From Berberis thunbergii (lineage: Eukaryota; Streptophyta; Magnoliopsida; Ranunculales; Berberidaceae): a stretch of 64,000 nucleotides of DNA. The translations under genes were made by a program, and so were the position numbers. Shown here piece after piece: positions 1 to 11,571 of the stretch. The stretch lies in assembly GCA_003290165.1 (NCBI GenBank), contig QNQO01001837.1, positions 124,001-188,000 of the forward strand, given 5' to 3'. The notes beneath the pieces are model-generated. The model saw only the letters and a list, made by a program, of their open reading frames with translations, was not told the origin of the DNA and made no database searches. Each line of letters begins with the position of its first letter. The stretch's first letter is position 1.

Positions 1-1613
1 TTTTTACTTCATTTCCTTTTTCAGGGTTTCATAATTTACCACCAAAAAATTGATTCGTAAGAATATCATTTCTGGTTTTAAGACTATTGGATTTCATCCC
101 AATACCACTCTGAATTGTTCACATTCTAAATTGTTCGCATTCAACAAAAGGAAAAGCTCTCTTCAGCAAATGCTGCTATAATAAATTAGCTTATTAGCCT
201 CTAATCGTGAAAATGGATTCATCAGGGATCCATTTTCGATCAGAAGATAAAGAAAAAAGGAAGACAACGTCGATGTTGCTGCATGCCACATCAGGGGAGT
301 TAAATCAGCGATCTTCAAGGGCTAGGTAAATAACATTTTCCATTAATTATATCGTTAGTTTGTGTCATTGATGAACAAATCTTTGAAGAGATTAGCTCAT
401 TTGGACTAAAGAGTTTTTGTTCAATATAGGGTATGTTTTGATTTTTATTTTTTTCTTTCAGGAATAAAGTGTATTATCATTGATGTATACAGGTTCAAGA
501 GAAAGAAATGAGGAAAAACATGTGCGGAGCAAGTAAGTTTACTTATTTATTTTATTTAGTTCTGTTAAAATCATTATTTGAAAGCCAACCACTACGATAA
601 TCTACTAATATAGGTTGGCCCCAACCAAATGTACGTAGTATGTAACGCAAAACTTCTTGTGTTTCATGTGGAACACATCACAACCGTTTATTTCATTAAG
701 TTAGGTTTGTAATAAAATATATGTTTAAATAGTTATCGAAGAGTATACAACTCAAATGATCTCATCTCGATCTAAAGTGGGATGAAATTGAGATGAAGAT
801 TTTCAATTCCACTCATTCCGTTACTTTTGAATTTAAGGCATTTATTGTTTTTTGTCAAGTAATTTCACCAATTTGTGGCCACGTTTAGGAGCAAATACAA
901 CTCCTTATTGGATGAAAAACCTTCAAAACTGGTTAGAAACTATTCTTTGATGGATCAAAAAAACGCATAAGACATTAAAAGATTAGGCTATTATTTTCTT
1001 AAGATTTGAGTTGCTTGTTATAATAATAGGCACGAAAAAAGAATGAAATTAAGGTTTCATTAACTTGAGATATTCGCAAGGAGCATTATGTGTAGAACGC
1101 CAAAAGAAACATAGAATGCTCAGTCCATAACAAAGTTTCATGTTAAGAGGACATTTCACTTTCCATTAATTCGCCATGTCCGAGACTATTCTACTCTACA
1201 TTTCAAATACAGATAGAAACAATCAACAATTTACTAGAACTAAAACTTAAAATATCTCTTATGTGATTCAATGCATGTCAGACATCATTGCCCATGTACA
1301 TGTCTTTTGTCCACATAGAAGATAATCCAATTAAGTTTGAACTGGATACAAACATCTATAGAGGGTAGTGGTATAGACATGTAACGACAAATTTGGATAA
1401 TTAATTTGTTTATCCGTGGAATCTGAGACGTAATCAACTTGATGGAAACGAAATGTCTGAAAATAGATGAAAAAATTGCCTACCTTTTATCACAAAAACA
1501 TTTATTTCTCAAAATTTGTAGGATAAATGTCAAAAATCGAAAAGAGAAAATTTGAGATTTGTCATCATCATCCCTGTTGTATCCGACTTAAAAAGTATCT
1601 AATATATTAATCT
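1..1613. other. Non-coding AT-rich DNA
   Basis: I see no ORF with recognisable protein similarity, no RNA gene and no clear repeat structure here. It is AT-rich spacer to the left of the first hAT-type element. Degenerate transposon remnants cannot be excluded without a repeat library. Confidence 0.5.
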
Positions 1614-1621
1614 AATTCCAC

Positions 1622-2017
1622 TAGGGCTGAACAAAAAACCGACCGAACCGATCAAAACCGAATCGATTGGTTCGGTTTAAATTCGGTTCGGATCGGTTTC
1701 GATTTAAAAAAATGCAAAACCGAAGTGGTCGGTTCGGTTTTCGGTTTTATGTGATTTAAACCGACCAAACCGAACCGAATATTTAAATATATTATATTAT
1801 TTATATATATAATATATAAATAATATAATATATATAAATAATATAATATGTTTAAATATTCGGTTCGGTTCGGTTTTATTTCGATTTTGGTTCAATTTTA
1901 GTCGGTTCGGTTACGGTTTGCATAAATTGGAATCGGTTCGGTTTCGGATCGGTTTTGTTAATGGTCGGTTCGGTTTCGGTTTGAAAATTTTAAAACCGAA
2001 CCGACTTTTCAGCCCTA
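1622..2017. mobile_element. hAT-type MITE with AACCGAACCGA-rich arms
   Basis: Seen: 396 bp with near-palindromic arms. The termini are TAGGGCTGAA and TTCAGCCCTA. The arms are full of short repeats of CGGTTCGGTT and its complement around an AT-only centre. The flanks read AATTCCAC at 1614-1621 and AATTCCAT at 2018-2025, an 8-bp target duplication with one mismatch. Known: 8-bp duplications and TAGGG-type ends are typical of plant hAT elements. The short ORF across it has no coding meaning. No transposase, so non-autonomous. Confidence 0.85.
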
Positions 2018-2097
2018 AATTCCATCGGTCAACTCTAACTCAACTAAACCTTCATTTCGAACTGCATTTTACTACCAAAATTTTATATAATAAGGAA

Positions 2098-2302
2098 CCT
2101 ATTGATCTCGTCCCGTCCCATCCCGAACCCATTTGTGATGGGACGAGGTCGAGATGAGGTCTATCTCATTCCAATCCTGAAGGAACGGGATGGGATAGAG
2201 ACGAGATTGAAATCAGGTCTATCCCCATCTTGATCCCGACCCAATTCTAAAGGAACGAAATGTAATAGGAATGAAGTCCATCCCGTCTCATACCCACCCC
2301 TA
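2098..2302. mobile_element. Right-end fragment of a hAT-type element
   Basis: The stretch is built of GGGATGGGA/TCCCGTCCC-type repeats and ends in CCCACCCCTA, the same end as the hAT element at 45596-48692. I found no matching TAGGGGTGGG left end, so it looks like a partial copy. It lies about 200 bases upstream of the transporter start codon and may contribute to its promoter region; that is inference. Confidence 0.5.
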
Positions 2303-2518
2303 CTCAATGGACCCGAAGTGAGACCATATATTGGCCTTAGAAAGTAAAAGTTCCACCTCACAACAAAATTCATGTAAAGATGATAAGAAACTAACGATAA
2401 TAGAGAGAATAAAGCATAGAAACTCATCATCATTTCTCTTATTATTCTTAGTGCTGTGTTGAAGAGCTCAAGTGAAGAGATATTCAGCAAAGAGGGAGCC
2501 TCTTTCAGAGAGGCAAAC

Positions 2519-2621
2519 ATGGAGAACAGCAATGGTGAGAAGAAGGTTGATATCGTACTGGAAGGAACAGAGAAACCTAAGATCAACTACAGAGGTGTGA
2601 AGGTCATGCCCTTCATTATAG
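2519..2621 (+). CDS. NPF-like gene, exon 1
   Basis: ATG at 2519 starts MENSNGEKK, a charged cytoplasmic N-terminus, followed by YRGVKVMPFIIG. The exon ends in ATA-G before GTAACA, leaving one base that joins GG of exon 2 to make glycine. An upstream ATG at 2456 in the same frame would add 21 residues unlike the family, so 2519 is preferred. Confidence 0.8.
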
Positions 2622-3215
2622 GTAACAAGATATCCTTTCTACCACATCAAATTAATTCATGCTCGACTTTACAATTTTTGGTTTTATAATTCATAACCAT
2701 TTTTTGTTTAGTTGTTTTGGCTTAAACTTATCTTGTTGGTAGAAACTCATTTCGATTTCTCTTCTCATTAGTTAATCTACAAGTCCTATTATTTCAGTCT
2801 ATATATGTTTTGGCTTGAACATATTATCCTTTTAGATCTTCTCTTCCTCTACTTCATCAAGTTTCCTCTTCTTTTTTTTTTTTTCTCAATATACACATCT
2901 AACTAGTACAGTTCATCGAAATATATACGGCTTCTGGCTTCTTCTCCAGGAGTTCATTTGTGTAGGTTTTCATTTTACTGTTTCCATTGGCAAGGACTTG
3001 TTGTAGGTTGTAGCTCATAATCACTCCTGCTGCTCAACCTAGTCCTTGGGCATTACACAAGGATGTTCTGCAGGAATTGTTCATTTTATTTTATAAAATA
3101 TGTTATTTTATCTGTTTTTATGCAATTTAGATTTTGTTTTATGTATTTATTCATTTTAGACTCGAACGTGCTATGGGTGTAAAATGTAAATTGTTGCCAT
3201 TGTGGATGGATTCAG

Positions 3216-3433
3216 GGAATGAGACATTTGAGAAGCTAGGAACCATTGGCACATCATCAAATTTTCTGGTGTATCTCACCACTGTATTCAACCTGAAGAA
3301 TGTAACCGCTGCAACGATCATCAATGTCTTCAATGGCACCACCAACTTGACTCCTCTCTTAGGGGCTTATCTTTCGGATGCCTTCTTTGGTCGCTTTTTA
3401 ACACTGGGTTTTGCTTCAATTTCCTCACTCACG
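3216..3433 (+). CDS. NPF-like gene, exon 2
   Basis: The acceptor is GGATTCAG before GGAATGAG. The exon codes [20 protein letters not shown] through [10 protein letters not shown], covering helices 1-2 with the ExxEK motif and the conserved [11 protein letters not shown] loop. It ends in phase 0 (SLT) before GTACTC. The frame is intact. Confidence 0.85.
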
Positions 3434-4397
3434 GTACTCATCTTAACTTATCAGCTCAATCTATTCATCCTACCCTACCTGACCTTCGCTATTGCTCATC
3501 TTTGTTTAAATTATTAGAAACTAAACTTATTATATCAACTTACACTACTAAGATGACTCTGTCAAACTCTTACTTTACACACAATAAAATTATTATTTTG
3601 AGGGACGAGCTTGTAGTTGGATAGTTGTATTCACTACAAGCCTGTCGATCATTCTATAGAACTAAACAATTAAACCAAAGACTGTTTAACTGTTTAGTTC
3701 CACAATATTAACATTTAAAACAATTATTCTATAACATATATCCTACAAAAGAAAAGGAAGCAAAGAGAATCAATGGCAAGAAAATCCATTGAGAAAAAAA
3801 GTAAAATTATTTGTAATATCTGAAAAAGAAAATGTGCGTATATATGATATGGACGTGTTTTGTTGCTACATATGAGTTGATATAGACATTTATAACTTTA
3901 CACGAAAGTGGCAAACAAAATTATGGTCCGACCGACACCCAATATCAAGCTTCTAATCCATCGAATATATATATATATATATAAATTTTTTTTTTTCTCT
4001 TCTTAACAAATATTTACCAAAAAATTGAGACATGGAGTTATGGTGAGTTTGGTAGGACTTAGAACTGATACTTGAAAGAGGTTGAATGGTAGATAACAGG
4101 TGCTGCCCTCACTGAACATTCACTTCAAAGTGGACCTTACCAAAGGCCTAAGTTAGTCTGGCCCACCAACCTTGGGTAGGTCCGGTGACCAAGGCCCACC
4201 CAACTTGAGGAAAGTTCGAAAAGAAAGAAAGATAAACAAAAAAGTGACAGGTCAGGACCATTACAAAATACAAAGTAAAGAAGTGACACCTCAATCATTT
4301 TGTTGATTGAGTTTCTATTCAGTTTGGATAGAAAAAAGATACACACTTGGCATCTATTGGTCTGCCTTCTATTTCCACCCAAAAATATAGGGAAATG

Positions 4398-4544
4398 CTA
4401 AATGTCGAGGGAACCAGCGAGGGAGGGGGTGAAGTCGTTCATCTCCTTCGAGATGTGTGTAAACTCGTGTTTCGAAGTGTTTTCACGCATTTTGAAGGAG
4501 TGAACTGCTTCACCTCCTCCCTCGCTGATTCCCTCGCTATTTAG
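4398..4544. mobile_element. Foldback MITE, copy 1, in intron 2 of the NPF-like gene
   Basis: A 147-bp near-perfect inverted repeat: the left arm begins CTAAATGTCGAGGGAACCAG and the right arm, reverse complemented, begins CTAAATAGCGAGGGAATCAG. Two relatives are at 5160-5305 and 33950-35552. No target duplication is obvious, so the superfamily is open (Mutator-like or other). The short ORF through it is a by-product of the palindrome. Confidence 0.7.
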
Positions 4545-5159
4545 ACAAATCCAAAAATATAATATTAGAAAATCAATTTTTGAAGATAAAAAGGAATTTG
4601 ATTTTAGGGATTATGATGAGATTAGGCAACGGGATGGTATTGGTAGTTTTAACCTTACAAACTTCTAAGCAAGGAATGTGATTTCTTGAAAATGTCGAAA
4701 TTTGACGATTTTTTTTTTTTTGAGTTACTAATTTCTATTTGAAATTCAAAATATTTATTTGCCGATCTTAGTTTTCATACATTTAAACTCATTATAATCT
4801 TAGTTTTGATATTAAAATTTTGTTATATAAATGATTATTATGGAATATGTAGTTCGTATGACATTATAAGTCATGTGAGACTCTTTATGTAGTACATAAA
4901 AGTTTAAAATGCTTAAATTATATTGATAATTTCAAAATTATAATCAAATTCTTTTACATTTTTATATACACAACGAAATATTTCTTTAAATCAACTTACA
5001 GAAATTACCTCGAAAATTAAATCGCAATCATTGCTTATAAGTGGGGTGAGTCAAATGTGTGATGGGCTCATTGTATTTTGATTCAACATCCATATGGAGT
5101 GCTCTCCCTAGTAGCACAACCTTGAGAAGATAGATTTTTATAATAAATAATGAGCACTT

Positions 5160-5305
5160 CTACATGGCGAGGAAACGAGCGAGGGGAGGGAGGTGGAGGG
5201 GAGGACCGTTCACCCTCCTCGGAATACATGCCATCAATTTTGTGTGCATATCCCGAGGGGGGTGAATGGTCCCCCCCTCCCCTCGCTCGTTTCCTCGCCA
5301 TTTAG
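5160..5305. mobile_element. Foldback MITE, copy 2, in intron 2 of the NPF-like gene
   Basis: A 146-bp inverted repeat with arms CTACATGGCGAGGAAACGAG and, reverse complemented, CTAAATGGCGAGGAAACGAG. The arms are more G-rich than in copy 1 (runs of GGGGAGGG). It lies about 615 bp from copy 1 in the same intron and orientation cannot be assigned. No coding capacity. Confidence 0.7.
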
Positions 5306-5702
5306 AATTTCTGATAAATAATATCTTAGTTTAGTGTAATAAGACGTGCCTCTAAGACAAAAGTTTGGGTCGCTTGAACCAAATATATAGATTTGGTCTC
5401 TATCTCATATGAAAATAAAGCGACGCCACATCTCATCTAGCTTTTATAGGACCTTATGAACTATATGGCTGGGTTAAGATTGAAGTGAATTTCTTATGGT
5501 GTAGACAATGTTAATTCTGTATAAAGGGAAATAAATATTAAATGTATTATAGAAGATCATCTGACCAAGAAACTCAATTTCAAACGTTTCATTTTACATA
5601 AAATCGATCTAGAATCTGCAAGATAATATGAGCACAGCAAAACCCAAGAGAAGTTTCCTAAGTTCACTTAATCTAACTTTTTCATAAACTTGTTTTCTTC
5701 AG

Positions 5703-6261
5703 GGGATGTTTGTTCTAATGCTCACAGCTGCAATAACCAAACTACACCCTCCAAAATGCACAATCAAAGACAGTAGCTTATGTGTTGAGCCAACAACATG
5801 GCAAATGGCATTCCTCCTATGCGGATTTGCATTCTTAATTGTCGGTGCAGGTGGAATTCGCCCATGTAACTTGGCATTCGGGGCAGATCAATTCAACCCA
5901 AACACAGAAGCAGGGAAAGAGGAATTAACAGTTTCTTCAATTGGTACTACTTCACATTCACCTTTGCAATGATGATCTCGGTGACACTCATTGTTTACGT
6001 GCAATCTAGCATCAATTGGGCCATTGGTTTTGGGATTCCTACATTCCTGATGTTGCTGTCTGTTGCACTATTCTTCATGGGTTCGAGACTTTATGTAAAG
6101 TGAAGCCTGAAGGGAGTCCTATAACTGGCATTGTACAGGTTTTTGTAGCAGCGAGTAAAAAAAAAACGACTAAAATTGTCAGATAATCCACAATTATCAC
6201 TCTTTAATTTTCACCCAACTAGTTCCATCAATACCAAGCTTCCTCACACTGATCAGTTCAG
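5703..6261 (+). CDS. NPF-like gene, exon 3 (broken frame)
   Basis: The acceptor is TTTTCTTCAG before GGGATG. It codes the segment with KLHPPKC, the helix-rich [20 protein letters not shown] block and FGADQFNPN. The frame then shifts near 5917 (NWYYFTFTF continues in another frame), near 6100 (KPEGSPITG in a third), and at the ten-A run at 6157-6166. The exon ends TTC-AG before GTAATT at 6262, joining G of exon 4 to restore arginine. Net length differs by one base from what the phases require, which supports real or technical indels rather than a wrong intron model. Confidence 0.75.
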
Positions 6262-6344
6262 GTAATTCAGCATGTTTACTTCAATGCAATAAGAACACTT
6301 GCACAACCATTAGCATTATTTGATCATAAATCTCTGTCACGCAG

Positions 6345-7212
6345 GTTCCTTGATAAGGCGGCAATAATCACTGATGAGGACAAACTCAACCCAGATGGCT
6401 CTGCTGTTGATCCATGGAGACTAAGTAGGATGCAACAAATAGAAGAAGTAAAATGTGTGATCAGAGTGATCCCCATATGGGCATCCGGTATAATCTATTA
6501 TGCTGCAATAGTCCAACAAAACACATATGCAGTCTATCAAGCCCTTCAATCGGACAGAAACCTTGGGTCGTCTGGTTTCCAGGTTCCTGCAGCATCTTAT
6601 ATAGTATTTACTATGCTCAGCCTCACCATTTGGATCCCCGTATATGACCGAATCATTGTACCCTCCCTTCGAAATATCACAGGCAAAGAAGGTGGTATCA
6701 CACTTCTACAAAGAATGGGAGTTGGGGTGTTTCTTTCTATTCTCTCAATGATAGTATCTGCTTTGGTTGAAGAACGAAGACAGCGTGTAGCTCATAAACA
6801 TCCATTTATCAGTTATACCAACAAGGGAGGTGGTGTTTCGGCAATGTCCGGATTTTGGTTGATCCCCCAACTCACACTTGCAGGTTTATCTGAGGCTTTT
6901 AACTCTGTTGGACAAGTTGAGTTTTACTACAAACAGTTCCCTGAAAACATGAGAAGCATTGCTGGATCCTTCTTCTTTTGTGGTATGGCTGGAGCTAATT
7001 ACCTAAGTGGATTGATGGTAAGTATAGTTCACCAAACCACAGATTGGCTACCTGAGGATCTCAACAAGGGAAGATTGGACTACTTCTATTACATGATTGC
7101 GATTTTGGGGGTTGTGAATTTCGGGTATTTCTTGTATGTGCTAGGTGGTATAGATACAAGGGTAATGATGGCAGTGCCACAGTTGAGATGTCCATGGATT
7201 CAAGAACAATAG
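6345..7212 (+). CDS. NPF-like gene, exon 4
   Basis: The acceptor is GTCACGCAG. It codes FLDKAAIITDED through the C-terminal six helices, with the family blocks EVKCVIRVIPIWASGIIYY, SGFWLIPQLTLAGLSEAFNS and YYKQFPENMRS. TAG stop at 7210-7212 after WIQEQ. The frame is open throughout, in contrast to exon 3. Confidence 0.85.
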
Positions 7213-7949
7213 AAACAGATAATTTAGATGGAAACTGATATAGTTGCTAACCAAATGGTTTCTGAAACCATTGTAATAATTTGGTAATCAAAAGCTTTCT
7301 AAGAAAAGAAAAAAAGAATGAATGTAGTGTTGGAATCACAAACCTCAGGCTAAGCGCGCGTGGTACTCAAAGAACTTATCATGTTTAGCATGGTGGATTT
7401 CAATCATACTTGTGACTACACTTCAAGCTTAGGAAAGTAAAGAACTAGTGACCGAGTTAAAAGAATCTGAAGTTCGTTTGTCCCAGAAAAAGTTTGGCCG
7501 AAGGCAGTTTATCCTAGATAGATAGCCATAGCAAATAGAAGCTTTTCCCTAATACTTTTAATAATAAATAAAATCAAAACAAAATAATTAGGTAATTAGA
7601 ATTTTTATTAGAATTCTTTCTTTTTTCTTTAATTTGGATTTGGATGAATGTTTTTAGAGATAACCCCAAGCGGAGTGAAAGCAAGAGAGTTTTTTTGTAC
7701 AAGAACATAATATGTCTATATCATATCGAAATAGAATTGAAAATAGAATCAAATCTTCTAATGTAAGTAAGCATAAATAGGATTTATATTCAATGAATCC
7801 TGAAACGTGACATGACCACAACAAAAAACAAGGCAATTTGATAAAAATTCATTGTTATTTCGACAAAATTGATGGAGGGATTCACGATTACAATTCGAAT
7901 CATCTAATTTGGTACACTTTCCACATTCATAGGAGTGTGTCTATGTTTC
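7213..7949. other. 3' flank of the NPF-like gene and unassigned AT-rich sequence
   Basis: The first ~100 bases are the presumed 3' UTR. From about 7640 the composition resembles plastid spacer, and because it directly abuts the rpoC2 3' end it could be the plastid sequence downstream of rpoC2. I cannot confirm that from memory. No gene is seen. Confidence 0.4.
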
Positions 7950-8166
7950 TGCTTTTGGAATACAAAAAAAATAACTCTTTGTGGTGGAACAAAATATCTC
8001 TCATGCCCCTTGTGAATAGATTTTTATTTTTGATTTCCAAATAAATGTTGTTGTGTTGACTTGAACAGTGTACTAATCCTTTGAATCTGGTACCAACAGG
8101 TACCATACCCCCCAGAACAACATTCTCTTTCAGACCCTTTAACCAATCAATACAACCCTGCAGAGC
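7950..8166 (-). pseudogene. rpoC2: Plastid rpoC2 fragment in nuclear DNA (NUPT), copy 1
   Basis: On the minus strand it reads [39 protein letters not shown] and [12 protein letters not shown]. Known: these are blocks near the C-terminus of the beta'' subunit of plastid RNA polymerase. The frame is open here but only about 70 codons are present. It runs directly into 16S rRNA sequence at about 8167, a junction absent from normal plastid genomes, where rpoC2 lies in the large single-copy region and 16S in the inverted repeat. Confidence 0.85.
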
Positions 8167-9418
<1,252 letters not shown>

Positions 9419-9667
9419 CCATGCGGTTATGCACTCTTCGAATAAGAATCCATTTTCTAAAAGATCTTTCCTTTTGTTGGTTGTTCGAAATCCTTTCGAT
9501 ACTCCCCCCCACCCCATAAAAAAAAAAAAAAAAACTTGGTCTCGAACAAATCTTTTGTCCATGCTTCATGCCAAGACCGAGATCTATGTCTAAGATCATA
9601 ATCGTCTTTAACAGGTTGAGTCTGAGATCATGTTCGAGGATTACATTCTATTTGTGGGTGCATTGAC

Positions 9668-10490
9668 TTGACAATGACTTGTTCCTGGTGCCTTGATTAA
9701 ATGAGGACTTGATGCGATTCAACAAGGGTGTGTCTATAGCCTTGATTCAACATAATGACTTGTTCGTTGCCAATTCAACAAGGACTAGTTTGTTGTGCTT
9801 TGATCCAACAATAACTTCTTTATTACCCTGATTCACAAAGACTTTTTCCTAATGCCTTTGTGCATCAATGATTTGTTCATTGCCCTGATTCAACAAGGTC
9901 TTGTTCGTGATGGGTTTATTCGATAATGATTTTTTTGTGATGTGTTTATTCGACAAAGGCTTGTTCATGATGCCTTGCTTCAACAAATATTTACTCATTG
10001 CCTTAAAGTAATAAAAGACTTGTTGTGGCCTTCAATTACTAGAAAACTCGGTTGCTGCCTTGATTCAACAAAGAACTTGTTTGCTTGTTTGTTGTCTTGA
10101 TTCAACATTGACTTGTTTATGATATTTTGATTCAACAAGGACTTGTACATGACAAATTGTTTCTTTTGGACTTGTGTTCCCTTGATTCAATGAGGACTGT
10201 TACCTTGATTAAACAAGAACTTCTTCCTTGCCTTAAATCCATAAATATGCGTTCATTGCTTTGTTAAACAAGGACTTTTGGACATGCTTGTTGCCTTACA
10301 TCAATTAAGGATATGTTTGTTGACTTAGATCAATAAGGATTTGTTCTTTACCTCAAATCAGTAAGGACTTGTTTATTGCCTTTTGGTGTCTTGATTTAAC
10401 ACCGACTTGTTTGTTGCCTTGATTTAACAAGGACGTATTCATGATGCCTTGATTTAACAATGACTTGTTCGCTGCAAATCAAGGACTTAC
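9668..10490. repeat. Degenerate tandem array of a ~28-bp unit
   Basis: About 27 imperfect copies of a unit close to GACTTGTTCATTGCCTTGAT plus TCAACAAG, 23-37 bases each, run head to tail. Individual copies differ by substitutions and indels (CTTGATTTAACAAG, TTATTCGACAAAG, ATCAATAAG). No ORF is conserved across units. I see no recognised function; it looks like an old minisatellite next to the plastid insertion. Confidence 0.8.
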
Positions 10491-11187
10491 AGACCATTAA
10501 TTAATCACGGTGTATGACAGTTGTTGAAGAGTAGCCTATAGCTAGGCAGAAGATGATGGCACTGTGAATTTTTTTTTTTTTCAGGATTTGCATAATCTAC
10601 AAATGAGGCCTCATCTCAGGGCATCGGACTTTTTAGGTACAGCTTGGATTTTACCAAGGGTAACTTCTAAATTTCAGCAGCAGATGGTTCCAAGCGAGTC
10701 CTAAAGTCACTCAATCACCATTAACAATCCAGAGGAAGAAAGGGCATTTATTTAGGGGGATAACCTAGATTTGAGGATGCAGACACACTCGAGGTGTTAT
10801 TGTTAGCCAGTTTCAAGCTAAACCAGTCAGCCCTCACCACGGGGGTGGTTGGTGGACATACATGGCTTAAAGTCCTAAAACTAAGTAACGAGACAACAGA
10901 TTCCATCACCTAATGTAAGTCAAAGATTAAGGTTAATAAATGCACAAGACTTTGTATCCATACTCCCTATGAAAACTACATTGACTGAGACGATGATGAC
11001 CAAAACATCACCAGTTCAGGACAACGACAATCAAACGGTTCGGTTGAGTCTACTTCAATAGAGTTACTAAGTGTTAGGGAGGACAAATAATCAACATGCC
11101 AACCTCAGATCAGATGCAAAAGAATTTTCCTCCCATTCAGAGCCAATGATTTGGCCCACAAAAGAAACTACACTAACAGCTTGTAAA
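10491..11187. other. 3' flank of the caprin-like gene
   Basis: No ORF or repeat is recognised. It should contain the 3' UTR and polyadenylation site of the minus-strand gene whose stop codon is at 11188-11190. I cannot place the cleavage site. Confidence 0.4.
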
Positions 11188-11571
11188 TTACTCTTCATAC
11201 TGACCATGTGCACCTGATCCATGATTATTGTAACCATTTCCACCAGGAGCTCTACCACCTCTTCCCCTCACGTTGTATTGGTTCCTTGCAAAATAATTTC
11301 CCGATTGGTCATAGTACTGGCCACGACCATTCTGGTAGCCACTCCCACCCCCGCCCCTGCTGCTTCGAGCACCACGACCATTGGGATAGCCTCTCCTGCC
11401 ACCATTACCTCCACGGCCACTGCCTCTCTGGTTTTGGTATCCCCTTCTTGGAATGAACTGTTGTTCCTTTGACTCATCTCGAAAGTTCTGTTCCTCTCCA
11501 TCAGCATCAGGCTTGTAGCAATCCTGCTGACCAGGAAAGGCAACTGCGGGATTTGAAGTTTCTGACCCATC
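11188..11571 (-). CDS. Caprin-like gene, exon 4 (RGG tail)
   Basis: The acceptor on the minus strand is GTTTTGCAG. It codes [14 protein letters not shown] followed by about 85 residues of RGG/GRG, YQN and NGRG motifs and ends QYEE-stop (TAA at 11188-11190). Low-complexity arginine-glycine tails of this type bind RNA and are arginine-methylated in known families. The frame is phase 0 with exon 3. Confidence 0.85.
   Translation of the reverse strand, partial: DGSETSNPAVAFPGQQDCYKPDADGEEQNFRDESKEQQFIPRRGYQNQRGSGRGGNGGRRGYPNGRGARSSRGGGGSGYQNGRGQYYDQSGNYFARNQYNVRGRGGRAPGGNGYNNHGSGAHGQYEE

Larger units (their letters stand above)
2519..7212 (+). pseudogene. NPF (NRT1/PTR) transporter, NPF2-like, with frame breaks in exon 3
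   Basis: Four exons (2519-2621, 3216-3433, 5703-6261, 6345-7212) with GT-AG introns give a product of about 582 residues if the breaks are ignored, normal for NPF. Known: NPF proteins are proton-coupled 12-helix transporters of nitrate, peptides, glucosinolates or hormones, mostly at the plasma membrane. Seen: [20 protein letters not shown] carries the ExxEK motif of helix 1; FGADQFNP and FYYKQFPENMRSIAGSFFF are family blocks. The closest remembered group is NPF2.9-2.14; substrate cannot be told. Odd: three one-base frame disruptions in exon 3, at about 5915-5920 (after AGK), about 6100 (after LYVK), and in the ten-A run 6157-6166, each followed by family-like sequence in another frame. Either a recent pseudogene or uncorrected assembly errors; all three lie in or beside short homopolymers, so I cannot decide. 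Confidence 0.85.

Noticed and set aside
5083..5301. ORF MARKRARGGGDHSPPSG
   Set aside because: It reads one arm of a foldback MITE; no coding signal beyond the palindrome.
11208..11472. Histidine/serine-rich and threonine/alanine-rich ORFs on the plus strand
   Set aside because: Shadows of the RGG-coding exon on the opposite strand.
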